Made by a program: the position numbers and the translations under genes
Part shown: positions 1 to 8,166 of the stretch, one piece after another
Position numbering within the stretch: the stretch's first letter is position 1
Layout of the letters: the number at the start of each line of letters is the position of its first letter
Source of the DNA: UBA7662 sp943369355
GTDB taxonomy: Bacteria; Bacteroidota; Bacteroidia; UBA7662
Assembly (NCBI GenBank): GCA_943369355.1
Contig: CALRMX020000001.1
Span: 1 to 64,000 of the forward strand
Reading direction: 5' to 3'
Length of the DNA: 64,000 bases
The notes under the pieces: model-generated
What the model was told of the DNA's origin: nothing
Database searches by the model: none
The model's input: the letters and a program-made list of their open reading frames with translations, nothing else

Positions 1-2772
1 GGTAAATCGTAGCGCGTGGTGGTGATGAAGTTAGAGGTATCCGAACAACCCGAAGTGTTGAAAGCGATCACTTGCCAGTTGCCGCTGGTGGTAACCGATT
101 GGACAGAATCGCTGCCTGCCACCGCGGCGCCATCCAATAACCACAGATAGCTGTTTCCACCGCTGGCCCGGAGTACCACCGAATCGCCAGCGCAGAAATT
201 AACTGAATCCAAAGCCACCAAAAGGGCAGTGGGTAACTCGTAGCGCGTAGTAGTGATGAGGTTGGAGGTATCCGAACAGCCCGAAGTGTTAAAAGCGATC
301 ACTCGCCAATTGCCGCTCGTGGTAACCGTCCTGATAGAATCGCTGCCGGCCACTGCGGCGCCATCCAATAACCATTGATAGCTCCTACCGCCGCTGGCAC
401 GGAGTACGACGGAATCGCCAGCGCAGAAGTTCACCGAGTCTAAGGCTACCAAAACAGCGGTTGGTAAATCGTAGCGCGTGGTGGTGATGAAGTTAGAGGT
501 ATCCGAACAGCCCGAAGTGTTGAAGACAATCACCTGCCAGTTGCCTGAACTGCTCACAACGCGATTGGAATCGCTACCGGCTACTGCCGCACCGTTCAAC
601 AACCACTGATAACTGTTTCCACCGCTGGCCCGGAGTACTACCGAATCGCCAGCGCAGAAGTTGACAGAATCCAAAGCCACCAAAACCGCTGTGGGTAAAT
701 CGTAGCGCGTGGTGGTGATGAAGTTGGAGGTATCCGAACAGCCCGAAGTGTTGAAAGCGATCACTTGCCAATTGCCACTGGTGGTAACCGTCCGAATAGA
801 ATCGCTACCGGCAATTGCGGTACCGTTCAACAACCACTGATAGCTGCTTCCTCCGCTGGCACGAAGTACCACCGAATCGCCAGCGCAGAAGCTCGCCGAA
901 TCCAAAGACACCAAAACAGCAGTGGGTAAATCAAATTGGGTCGTAGTGATGAGGTTGGAGGTATCCGAACAGCCCGAAGTGTTGAAAGCGATTACTTGCC
1001 AATTGCCGCTTGTAGTTACGGTTCTGTCAGAATCGCTACCGGCTACTGCGGCACCGTTCAACAACCACTGATAGCTGTTTCCTCCGCTGGCACGAAGTAC
1101 CACCGAATCGCCAGCGCAGAAGTTCACAGAATCGAGGGCTACCAATACGGCGGTGGGTAAATCAAATCGGGTCGTAGTAATGAGGTTGGAGGTATCCGAA
1201 CAACCCGAAGCATTGAAGGCAATCACCTGCCAGTTGCCACTTGTAGTAATCGTCCGGATAGAATCGCTGCCGGCCACCGCAGTACCATCCAACAACCACT
1301 GATAGCTGCTTCCGCCGCTGGCCCGGAGTACCACCGAATCGCTAGCGCAGAAATTCACAGAATCGAGGGCTACCAATACGGCGGTTGGTAAATCGAATTG
1401 GGTCGTAGCGATGAGGTTAGAGGTATCCGAACAGCCCGAAGCGTTGAAGGCAACTACTTGCCAGTTGCCTGAACTGCTCACAATGCGATTGGAATCGCTA
1501 CCAGCCACCGCAGCACCGTTCATCAACCACTGATAACTGCTTCCACCACTGGCACGAAGTACCACAGAATCGCCAGCGCAGAAGCTCGCCGAATCCAAAG
1601 CCACCAAAACAGCGGTGGGTAAATCAAATCGGGTCGTAGTAATGAGGTTGGAGGTATCCGAACAGCCCGAAGTGTTGAATGCAATCACCTGCCAATTGCC
1701 GCTGGTGGTAACCGATTGGACAGAATCGCTGCCTGCCACCGCAGCACCGTTCAACAACCACTGATAGCTGCTTCCACCGCTGGCCCGGAGTACTACCGAA
1801 TCGCCAGCGCAGAAGCTGGCCGAATCCAAAGCCACCAAAACGGCAGTGGGTAAATCAAATTGGGTCGTAGTAATGAGGTTCGAGGTATCCGAACAACCCG
1901 AAGTATTGAATGCAATCACCTGCCAATTGCCGCTGGTGGTAACCGATTGGACAGAATCGCTACCGGCTACTGCGGCACCGTTCAACAACCACTGATAGCT
2001 GCTTCCGCCGCTGGCACGAAGTACCACAGAATCGCCAGCGCAGAAGTTGACCGAATCCAAAGCCACCAAAACCGCAGTGGGTAAATCGTAGCGCGTGGTG
2101 GTGATGAGGTTAGAGGTATCCGAGCAACCCGAATTATTGAAAGCAATCACCTGCCAGTTGCCTGAACTGCGCACAACGCGATTGGAATCGCTACCGGCTA
2201 CTGCGGCACCGTTCAATAACCATTGATAGCTGCTTCCTCCGCTGGCAAGAAGTACCACCGAATCGCCAGCGCAGAAGCTGACCGAATCCAAAGCCACCAA
2301 AACGGCAGTGGGTAAATCGTAGCGCGTGGTGGTGATGAGGTCGGAGGTATCCGAACAGCCCGAAACGTTGAAGGCAATCACCTGCCAATTGCCGCTGGTA
2401 GTTACGGTTCTGTCAGAATCGCTACCGGTAACCGCGGTGCCATCCAACAACCACTGATAGCTGATTCCTCCGCTGGCACGGAGTACCACCGAATCGCCAG
2501 CGCAGAAGTTGACAGAATCGAGGGCTACCAAAAGGGCAGTTGGTAAATCGTATCGCGTGGTGGTGGTGAAGTTAGACGTATCCGAACAGCCCGAAGCATT
2601 GAAAGCAATCACCTGCCAGTTGCCGCTGGTGGTAACCGATTGGACAGAATCGCTGCCGGCTACCGCTGCGCCGTTCAACAACCACTGATAACTGCTTCCT
2701 CCGCTGGCACGAAGTACCACCGAATCGCCAGCGCAGAAGTTAACTGAATCTGAGGCCACCAAGAGGGCAGTG
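1..2772 (-). repeat. Tandem array of twelve 231-bp coding repeats (77-aa Ig-like units), continuing off the window
   Basis: Unit boundaries, taken at the GGT of the LPTA linker, fall at 1, 232, 463, 694, 925, 1156, 1387, 1618, 1849, 2080, 2311 and 2542, and the next, diverged module begins at 2773. Every spacing is exactly 231 bp, so no insertion or deletion has been fixed in twelve copies and the frame is kept. Each unit encodes LPTA, a first cysteine in NFCAGDS, a YQW core, a short variable patch, SGNWQV and a second cysteine in SGCSDTS. The two cysteines and the tryptophan fit an Ig-like beta sandwich. Copies differ mainly by substitutions at a few positions. The true copy number is unknown because the array crosses the window start, and short-read assembly could collapse it. 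Confidence 0.95.
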
Positions 2773-5114
2773 GGTAGTTCTAAGCGTTGAATGACCAAGA
2801 TATCGGAACTATCTGTACAGCCATCTGCGCTCGTGCTAACAACTCGATAATGGCCCGATACGTTAACGCTTAAACTACTATCCTGCAACCCAGATAAAAG
2901 CGTATCGTTGCGGAACCACTGGTAGGTGTAACCTCCTTGCGTATAAAGTCTAATCGAATCGGGAGCACAAAACGCATTGCTGCCCGTTGACGTATTTAAA
3001 TTTCGGTTAGGAAGGTTGAATACGGTCACATCAACTGCCGCTGCAGTATCAGTACATCCAAAGTTATTGATTACTACAGCGTAATAACTGCCTGCTTCTG
3101 ACACGCGCAAAATGGAGTCGTTTTGGCCAGAAATCAGCACATTGTCTTTGAACCAGCTATACGAAATGCCCCCTCCGGTCCGCAAGTCAACGGAGTCGTA
3201 CCGGCAAAATGTTGTGGCACCTAAGGGTGTAATTACAGGTACTGGATGTACGAAAACTTCGGTAGTGGTTGTATCACTTGAACAACCATCCAATAAAGTT
3301 ATTAGACGATAAGTACCGCCATTCGCAAAACTGCCGTTTGATATTTGAGGAAACTGTTGGGTAGAGGTGAAACCGTTCGGCCCAGACCAGAGATAACTTA
3401 CACCTTCTACCGTGTCGGCAAACAGCCGTATTGTTTCTCCGTCGCAATAAGGCCCGCTGTTACTGGCAACGGCAACGTTGGGCTTGGCTTTAATGACAAT
3501 ATTGATGGAATCAATGCGCGATATACAATTGTCAACAGTAGCCGTAACCGTGTAAAGGCCAGTATCTGCAAAAGTAACCTGTGTAAACTCAATGCGTCTC
3601 AGGGTACTGGAATACCCATTAGGTCCTGTCCAGTTGTAAGTGGCAAGAGGCGTAGAGTCGGCTTCGAGAAAAACGGGACTGGCCTGACATGCAGGTGCTT
3701 CCACGGTACTGTTGCTGGTAGCTGTTACCGTAACCAGTGAAAAGCCTGAGAAGTAACCGTATCGGCATCCGCTTGATGAGCCTCCATTGATTAAGCCTAA
3801 GTGAAAATTTCCAGAACTATTGCTTAAAATGTATCCCGAACTGAGATTGAACAGCGTGGTATCGTTGGCTGGGTATTCCATTCGTGCATAAAACCACTCA
3901 TTGGAAGTGCCAGGTACAACTGCAAAACTCGCGGTATAAGGCGTGCCGTTTAGCCGGAATGAGTCAACATGGGCCGAACGTGTCAAGATCATCAAACCAA
4001 AATGTTCAGCGGTTGAACGTCGAAAACCGACTTGCGATGAGCCTGTACATCGTATAGCTGGTATGATGGCTTGACCGGTTTCACAGTTGTAACCACTCAC
4101 ATGAAGTACATAACTCGGCTTGCTTGTTCGGAGATAAACTACTTGGTCAGCTGCCGAGCCGCTTAATCGATGCTCGTATTGTTCACCCGCATTAACGGTG
4201 GCTACTGGGGTGGAACTGCCATTTACATAAACTTCAGTTGAATTTTGTGTAGCCAGCACGTAAACCCGCTCTCTTCGGCTTCCGGTAACACTCAAAAATC
4301 CACGCTGTACAATAAACTCCATGCCCAATTGGTCAACAGGAATGAGTTGGTCTCCCAGCAAATCAAAACAGCCTCCACCGTGTGCGCTACCTCCTAAAAC
4401 CGAATCATCAAAAATGGTAATTGCTATTTTTTTGTTCGATTGAACTCGAGAACCATTTAAGTGGTCGACAATGGCTTGCCCATTAGCCCTGCATGAAAAT
4501 GTTTGGCCACGGTTTAGCGTGACGGTAAAAGGAACTCCAGCAGCACGACCACCTTGTAGTGCTTTGCTCGGCGTGATGGTTACAGTGGTTCCATCCTCAG
4601 TGGCAACTATGTCGAAACCATTATGCCCGTGTTGGTTGGGCAAATAGGTTTGCGCCGGAATCCAAAAGTCAGTGCCTAGTGCATTACTTCCTTTTAATGC
4701 GAAAATATCGGGGTTATTCGAACGGTTTACTTCATAATATGCGGTAATAGGGCTTGTGGAGGTAAATAATATGCCCTGGTTTAAAATGGTATTGGCCGGA
4801 AAATTCTCAAGGGTATCGATGAAACTAGTAAGTTCAACACTCGCAATTCCATTGGCTGGAACCGACAGGGTAATAGGGGTAAAGCTGGAGTTGGCAGGGA
4901 CTTGAATAGTTACCTGTGCTGATGCCCCTTGAGATGTAAAACGGGCGAAAATAGGCCTGTCGCCGTGACTAGAAGCTACTTCGGGTGCGGCAAACCAAAA
5001 GGTTGTGTCGGTTTGTGCAAAAATTGTTGTAGACCCAATTATAGACAAAACTACCAAAGCTGGAAGGAATACCAACAGTTGATACATTTTGATTATAAAA
5101 GTCTGTTTCTGCAT
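1..5114 (-). CDS. Giant secreted Ig-repeat adhesin, N-terminal part (3' end outside window)
   Basis: The frame is open on the minus strand from an ATG at 5114 to the window edge (about 1704 codons), so the C-terminus is missing. An in-frame TAA just upstream makes 5114 the first possible ATG; a second in-frame ATG at 5087 is an alternative. Both give a signal peptide: lysines, then the hydrophobic stretch LLVFLPALVVLSIIG, ending IFAQ. Residues about 38-460 resemble the IgGFc-binding-like N-terminal domain of Bacteroidota surface proteins (FWFAAPE near the start, then polar beta-rich sequence). From about residue 465 come four diverged Ig-like modules of the CHU_C-associated type, each with two cysteines. 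From about residue 781 come near-identical 77-residue units. By family analogy this is a surface adhesin, probably a type IX secretion cargo with its sorting domain beyond the window; that is inference. Confidence 0.85.
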   Translation of the reverse strand, partial: MQKQTFIIKMYQLLVFLPALVVLSIIGSTTIFAQTDTTFWFAAPEVASSHGDRPIFARFTSQGASAQVTIQVPANSSFTPITLSVPANGIASVELTSFIDTLENFPANTILNQGILFTSTSPITAYYEVNRSNNPDIFALKGSNALGTDFWIPAQTYLPNQHGHNGFDIVATEDGTTVTITPSKALQGGRAAGVPFTVTLNRGQTFSCRANGQAIVDHLNGSRVQSNKKIAITIFDDSVLGGSAHGGGCFDLLGDQLIPVDQLGMEFIVQRGFLSVTGSRRERVYVLATQNSTEVYVNGSSTPVATVNAGEQYEHRLSGSAADQVVYLRTSKPSYVLHVSGYNCETGQAIIPAIRCTGSSQVGFRRSTAEHFGLMILTRSAHVDSFRLNGTPYTASFAVVPGTSNEWFYARMEYPANDTTLFNLSSGYILSNSSGNFHLGLINGGSSSGCRYGYFSGFSLVTVTATSNSTVEAPACQASPVFLEADSTPLATYNWTGPNGYSSTLRRIEFTQVTFADTGLYTVTATVDNCISRIDSINIVIKAKPNVAVASNSGPYCDGETIRLFADTVEGVSYLWSGPNGFTSTQQFPQISNGSFANGGTYRLITLLDGCSSDTTTTEVFVHPVPVITPLGATTFCRYDSVDLRTGGGISYSWFKDNVLISGQNDSILRVSEAGSYYAVVINNFGCTDTAAAVDVTVFNLPNRNLNTSTGSNAFCAPDSIRLYTQGGYTYQWFRNDTLLSGLQDSSLSVNVSGHYRVVSTSADGCTDSSDILVIQRLELPTALLVASDSVNFCAGDSVVLRASGGSSYQWLLNGAAVAGSDSVQSVTTSGNWQVIAFNASGCSDTSNFTTTTRYDLPTALLVALDSVNFCAGDSVVLRASGGISYQWLLDGTAVTGSDSDRTVTTSGNWQVIAFNVSGCSDTSDLITTTRYDLPTAVLVALDSVSFCAGDSVVLLASGGSSYQWLLNGAAVAGSDSNRVVRSSGNWQVIAFNNSGCSDTSNLITTTRYDLPTAVLVALDSVNFCAGDSVVLRASGGSSYQWLLNGAAVAGSDSVQSVTTSGNWQVIAFNTSGCSDTSNLITTTQFDLPTAVLVALDSASFCAGDSVVLRASGGSSYQWLLNGAAVAGSDSVQSVTTSGNWQVIAFNTSGCSDTSNLITTTRFDLPTAVLVALDSASFCAGDSVVLRASGGSSYQWLMNGAAVAGSDSNRIVSSSGNWQVVAFNASGCSDTSNLIATTQFDLPTAVLVALDSVNFCASDSVVLRASGGSSYQWLLDGTAVAGSDSIRTITTSGNWQVIAFNASGCSDTSNLITTTRFDLPTAVLVALDSVNFCAGDSVVLRASGGNSYQWLLNGAAVAGSDSDRTVTTSGNWQVIAFNTSGCSDTSNLITTTQFDLPTAVLVSLDSASFCAGDSVVLRASGGSSYQWLLNGTAIAGSDSIRTVTTSGNWQVIAFNTSGCSDTSNFITTTRYDLPTAVLVALDSVNFCAGDSVVLRASGGNSYQWLLNGAAVAGSDSNRVVSSSGNWQVIVFNTSGCSDTSNFITTTRYDLPTAVLVALDSVNFCAGDSVVLRASGGRSYQWLLDGAAVAGSDSIRTVTTSGNWRVIAFNTSGCSDTSNLITTTRYELPTALLVALDSVNFCAGDSVVLRASGGNSYLWLLDGAAVAGSDSVQSVTTSGNWQVIAFNTSGCSDTSNFITTTRYDL

Positions 5115-5225
5115 GTTTACACCCGCTTATTTGGATTGGGGCTTAGTTCAGAAATCAGACAATAAATTCCATTAATTGGAAAACGATGCAATATAAAAAC
5201 TGTGCCATTAATAAATTGTTTTTTC

Positions 5226-5247
5226 AGCATGATTTTTTTTTCATGCT
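5226..5247. promoter_or_regulatory. Inverted repeat AGCATGA-T8-TCATGCT upstream of the adhesin
   Basis: Two perfect 7-bp arms (5226-5232 and 5241-5247) flank eight thymines. The element lies about 110 bp upstream of the adhesin start and just beyond the terminator of the preceding minus-strand gene. The 7-8-7 layout could be a dimeric regulator site or a weak hairpin. No known operator is recognised. Confidence 0.4.
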
Positions 5248-5257
5248 ACACATACGA

Positions 5258-5283
5258 AAGGGGCACCCTAACGGATGCCCCTT
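5258..5283 (-). terminator. Hairpin terminator after the 5311-6024 gene
   Basis: An 8-bp perfect stem (AAGGGGCA / TGCCCCTT) with a 10-nt loop lies 28 bp past the stop codon at 5311. On the minus strand it is followed by CTTTCG, and an A8 run lies further on. It separates the unknown gene from the adhesin, so the adhesin probably has its own promoter. Confidence 0.65.
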
Positions 5284-5310
5284 CCCGGCAATAATTTATG
5301 AAGAAGTGGT

Positions 5311-6024
5311 TTACAACTTGGCTAACTCAATGGCTAGCTTGCGTTTACTAATGGGTAAAAGCGTTGGCTGAACGGGCAACCACTGGTCAAATAAAGCAAC
5401 CCACGTTGCTGGGTTGGGTAAATCCTTGTAGAGCTGAATTAGTTTCAGCTTGATTTGTTCCAATGAATTACTCAGGTTTCGTTGGAAAGTGTGGATATAT
5501 GTGGTCCGTAAACTACGGTAACGGTCGTTTTGGTGCTCGAAAATGCTGAGGTAATAGTGATAGGCGAGCACTTCTTTTTGTGATCGGGTTGTCAACATCA
5601 AAAAACCTTCTTCTTGCTCCAACGGAATAATCCCAACAGGCTCAAGTGTCATTTGTCTTTCTATATGTTCGTAATGTTCACTGCCGTGCAGTAACTGTTT
5701 CTCAAAGAGGGGAATGGCAAAATCAAGTATCGCCTGTATTTCATCAAGCGCAGATGAAGTAAGACGGTCGGTTTCAAAAACCAACTTCAATTCATCCCAA
5801 TTGATTGACTTTAGTTTTTTCGGGAATAGGCTTTCTAGCTCTGCTTTTTCTGTTTTCAGTTGATTGGCTTGTTCCAAATGCTGCACCAAGTCGTTCAGAA
5901 ACGGATAAAGCCGATGTCGGTTAAACTGTTTTTGCACCGAGTTGAGATAATCGAGCAATACGTACTCTTTGTATTCCTTGTCGATCCAACCTTCAAGCAG
6001 CCAATTCGGATGAAGTTTTTCCAT
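5311..6024 (-). CDS. Conserved-type hypothetical protein, 237 aa
   Basis: I do not recognise a family with confidence. The protein is soluble, with no signal peptide or membrane segment, and is rich in Leu, Glu, Gln and Lys, predicting a mostly helical fold. It opens MEKLHPNWLLEGWIDKEYK and carries a basic C-terminal stretch (PISKRKLAIELAKL). The start at 6024 is well supported: AGGAGG sits 5 nt upstream, a strong Shine-Dalgarno that is unusual in this window. It is transcribed divergently from groES, with 155 bp between the two starts; that interval carries a paired repeat (6044-6082). The gene ends at a clear hairpin. The divergent arrangement could mean shared regulation with the chaperonin operon, but nothing in the protein shows its function. 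Confidence 0.8.
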   Translation of the reverse strand: MEKLHPNWLLEGWIDKEYKEYVLLDYLNSVQKQFNRHRLYPFLNDLVQHLEQANQLKTEKAELESLFPKKLKSINWDELKLVFETDRLTSSALDEIQAILDFAIPLFEKQLLHGSEHYEHIERQMTLEPVGIIPLEQEEGFLMLTTRSQKEVLAYHYYLSIFEHQNDRYRSLRTTYIHTFQRNLSNSLEQIKLKLIQLYKDLPNPATWVALFDQWLPVQPTLLPISKRKLAIELAKL

Positions 6025-6029
6025 TTGAA

Positions 6030-6035
6030 CCTCCT
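6030..6035 (-). promoter_or_regulatory. Strong Shine-Dalgarno (AGGAGG) for the 237-aa gene
   Basis: The complement of CCTCCT lies 5 nt before the ATG at 6024. Most genes in this window lack any purine-rich leader, so this site both fixes the start and sets the gene apart. Confidence 0.7.
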
Positions 6036-6043
6036 GATGTTTT

Positions 6044-6082
6044 TGGCAGTCGTAACTGACAAAGCTGGCAGTTGCAACTGAC
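6044..6082. promoter_or_regulatory. Paired 17-bp direct repeats with internal dyads between the 237-aa gene and groES
   Basis: TGGCAGTCGTAACTGAC (6044-6060) recurs as TGGCAGTTGCAACTGAC (6066-6082), with 15 of 17 bases identical. Start-to-start spacing is 22 bp, about two helical turns. Each copy holds a CAGT-N4-ACTG dyad, and in the second the dyad is a perfect 12-mer palindrome (CAGTTGCAACTG). The layout suits two dimers of a regulator bound to one DNA face. No CIRCE-type (TTAGCACTC-N9-GAGTGCTAA) element was seen in the groES leader, so this may be the heat-shock operator; that is inference. Confidence 0.5.
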
Positions 6083-6179
6083 CGTTTGTTCTATTAACGG
6101 CAAAATTTAGGAAAAATCGTGTCTTGGCACAAATCGTGAAAAGCCGTGAACATCCAAATAATTTTAACTTCTTAATCAT

Positions 6180-6458
6180 ATGGCAGAAAAAATCCAACCC
6201 ATTGCAGACCGCGTGCTCGTAGAAGCAGCAGCTGCAGAAGAAAAAACCGCAGGCGGAATCATCATTCCCGATACGGCAAAAGAAAAACCACAACGTGGTA
6301 AAGTTGTAGCCGTAGGTAACGGTAAAAAAGATGAGCCTATGACGGTTAAAGCTGGTCAAACCATACTTTATGGTAAGTACTCGGGTACCGAAATTTCAAT
6401 CGATGGAAAAGACTATCTCATCATGAGAGAGTCGGATATTCTGGCAATTATTGGTTAA
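6180..6458 (+). CDS. groES: Co-chaperonin GroES
   Basis: At 92 aa this is the usual GroES length. The protein begins with the typical IQPIADRVLVEAAAAEEKTAGG, where the EKTAGGIIIPDTAKEKP segment is the mobile loop that docks on GroEL. It also has the GKVVAVGNG roof region and ends in the conserved DYLIMRESDILAIIG. It forms the heptameric lid of the cytoplasmic folding chamber. It is followed 23 bp later by groEL in a two-gene operon ending at a strong terminator. The long 5' region carries the paired repeats at 6044-6082. Confidence 0.98.
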   Translation: MAEKIQPIADRVLVEAAAAEEKTAGGIIIPDTAKEKPQRGKVVAVGNGKKDEPMTVKAGQTILYGKYSGTEISIDGKDYLIMRESDILAIIG

Positions 6459-6481
6459 ACTATAAAATAGCACATAGAACT

Positions 6482-8113
6482 ATGGCAGCAAAAACAATCA
6501 CATTCGACAACGCAGCCCGCGAATCACTCAAAAAAGGTGTTGACGCCTTGGCCGATGCAGTCAAAGTGACCCTTGGCCCTAAAGGTCGTAACGTGGTAAT
6601 CGACAAAAAATTCGGTGCCCCTTCCGTTACCAAAGACGGTGTTTCAGTAGCAAAAGAAATTGAACTGAAAGATCCCATCGAAAATATGGGCGCTCAACTC
6701 GTTAAAGAGGTGGCCTCTAAAACCGCTGATGTTGCTGGCGACGGTACCACTACTGCAACTGTACTTGCTCAATCAATTGTAAAAGCTGGACTGAAGAACG
6801 TTACTGCCGGTGCAAATCCCATGGACTTGAAGCGTGGTATCGACAAAGCAGTAATCGCTGCTGTTAAAGGTCTCCGTTCTTTGTCGAACGAAGTGGGCGA
6901 CGACTTCGGTAAAATCGAGCAGATTGCTTCGATTTCAGCGAATAACGATGCGGTTATCGGTAAACTGATTGCCGATGCCATGAAGCGAGTTACCAAAGAA
7001 GGCGTAATCACCGTAGAAGAAGCCAAATCTACAGAGACGTATGTTGATGTAGTTGAAGGTATGCAATTCGATCGTGGATACGTGTCGCCATACTTTGTCA
7101 CCAATGCCGACAAAATGGAAGCCGAACTGGAGAACCCATATATCTTGATTTACGACAAGAAGATTTCAGCCATGAAAGAACTTCTTCCCGTACTTGAAAA
7201 GGTGGTTCAAACCGGACGTCCCTTGTTAATCATCGCCGAAGATGTCGACGGTGAAGCACTTGCTACCTTGGTGGTCAACAAAATCCGCGGCTCGCTCAAA
7301 ATTGCAGCGGTTAAGGCCCCAGGATTCGGTGATCGTCGTAAAGCGATGCTTGAAGACATCGCTATACTCACTGGCGGTATCGTGATCAGCGAAGAGCGTG
7401 GTTATAAACTCGAAAATGCAGATCTTACCTACCTCGGTCGTGCCGAAAAAGTAAGCATCGACAAAGACAATACGACCATCGTGAACGGTGCCGGTTCGGG
7501 CGACGACATCAAAGCGCGCGTAAACCAAATCAAAGCACAAATTGAATCAACTACTAGCGATTACGATCGTGAGAAACTTCAAGAGCGTCTCGCTAAGTTG
7601 GCCGGCGGTGTGGCTGTTCTTTATGTAGGTGCAGCTTCTGAAGTAGAGATGAAAGAGAAAAAAGACCGTATCGACGATGCTTTACATGCAACACGTGCTG
7701 CGGTCGAAGAAGGTGTAGTACCGGGTGGTGGAGTTGCATTCATTCGTGTGATTAAGTCGCTCGATCGTGTGGTAACTGAAAACGCTGATGAAAAAACAGG
7801 TGTTGCCATCGTTAAACGTGCCCTTGAAGAGCCGCTTCGTCAAATTGCCGAAAACGCAGGCGTTGATGGTTCAATTGTAGTTCAAAAAGTGAAAGAAGGC
7901 AATGGAAACTACGGTTACAATGCCCGTTTGGACAAATACCAAAACATGCTCGTTGCGGGTATTATCGACCCTACCAAGGTGTCGCGAGTTGCCCTCGAGA
8001 ATGCAGCATCGATTGCAGGCATGTTGCTCACCACTGCATGTGTGATTTCGGAAGATCCTGAAAAGGAAGCAGCTCCGGCCATGCCAGCAGGAGGAATGGG
8101 TGGAATGATGTAA
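6482..8113 (+). CDS. groEL: Chaperonin GroEL (Hsp60)
   Basis: A full-length 543-aa chaperonin ATPase. Diagnostic segments are VTLGPKGRNVVIDK near residue 30, AGDGTTTATVLA near residue 85 (nucleotide site), KAPGFGDRRKAML near residue 277, and the flexible Gly-Met tail GGMGGMM. With GroES it refolds proteins in the cytoplasm through ATP-driven cycles. It lies in an operon with groES and ends at a 12-bp-stem terminator. The codon use looks like that of a highly expressed gene and is visibly GC-richer than later genes. Only one groEL is seen in the window. Confidence 0.99.
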   Translation: MAAKTITFDNAARESLKKGVDALADAVKVTLGPKGRNVVIDKKFGAPSVTKDGVSVAKEIELKDPIENMGAQLVKEVASKTADVAGDGTTTATVLAQSIVKAGLKNVTAGANPMDLKRGIDKAVIAAVKGLRSLSNEVGDDFGKIEQIASISANNDAVIGKLIADAMKRVTKEGVITVEEAKSTETYVDVVEGMQFDRGYVSPYFVTNADKMEAELENPYILIYDKKISAMKELLPVLEKVVQTGRPLLIIAEDVDGEALATLVVNKIRGSLKIAAVKAPGFGDRRKAMLEDIAILTGGIVISEERGYKLENADLTYLGRAEKVSIDKDNTTIVNGAGSGDDIKARVNQIKAQIESTTSDYDREKLQERLAKLAGGVAVLYVGAASEVEMKEKKDRIDDALHATRAAVEEGVVPGGGVAFIRVIKSLDRVVTENADEKTGVAIVKRALEEPLRQIAENAGVDGSIVVQKVKEGNGNYGYNARLDKYQNMLVAGIIDPTKVSRVALENAASIAGMLLTTACVISEDPEKEAAPAMPAGGMGGMM

Positions 8114-8132
8114 TTCATCCCTAGTGAGATTG

Positions 8133-8166
8133 AACCCCGTTTGCAAAAGCAAGCGGGGTTTTTTAT
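8133..8166 (+). terminator. Strong intrinsic terminator of groES-groEL
   Basis: The arms AACCCCGTTTGC and GCAAGCGGGGTT form a 12-bp stem (one G-T wobble) with an AAAA tetraloop, followed by a T run. It begins 20 bp after the groEL stop. Confidence 0.93.

Noticed and set aside
574..2388. Several short frames on both strands inside the adhesin repeats
   Set aside because: They repeat with the 231-bp period and lie out of frame to the adhesin, whose frame is open throughout; they are by-products of the repeat.
1..2772. CRISPR-like or mobile repeat array
   Set aside because: Units are 231-bp, coding and near-identical throughout, with no short repeat-spacer structure.
4929..5165. 78-codon plus-strand frame over the adhesin signal-peptide region
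   Set aside because: It is antisense to a clear signal peptide and has a composition unlike the neighbouring genes.
6025..6179. CIRCE element in the groES leader
   Set aside because: No TTAGCACTC-N9-GAGTGCTAA-like pair was found; the paired repeats at 6044-6082 are a different sequence.
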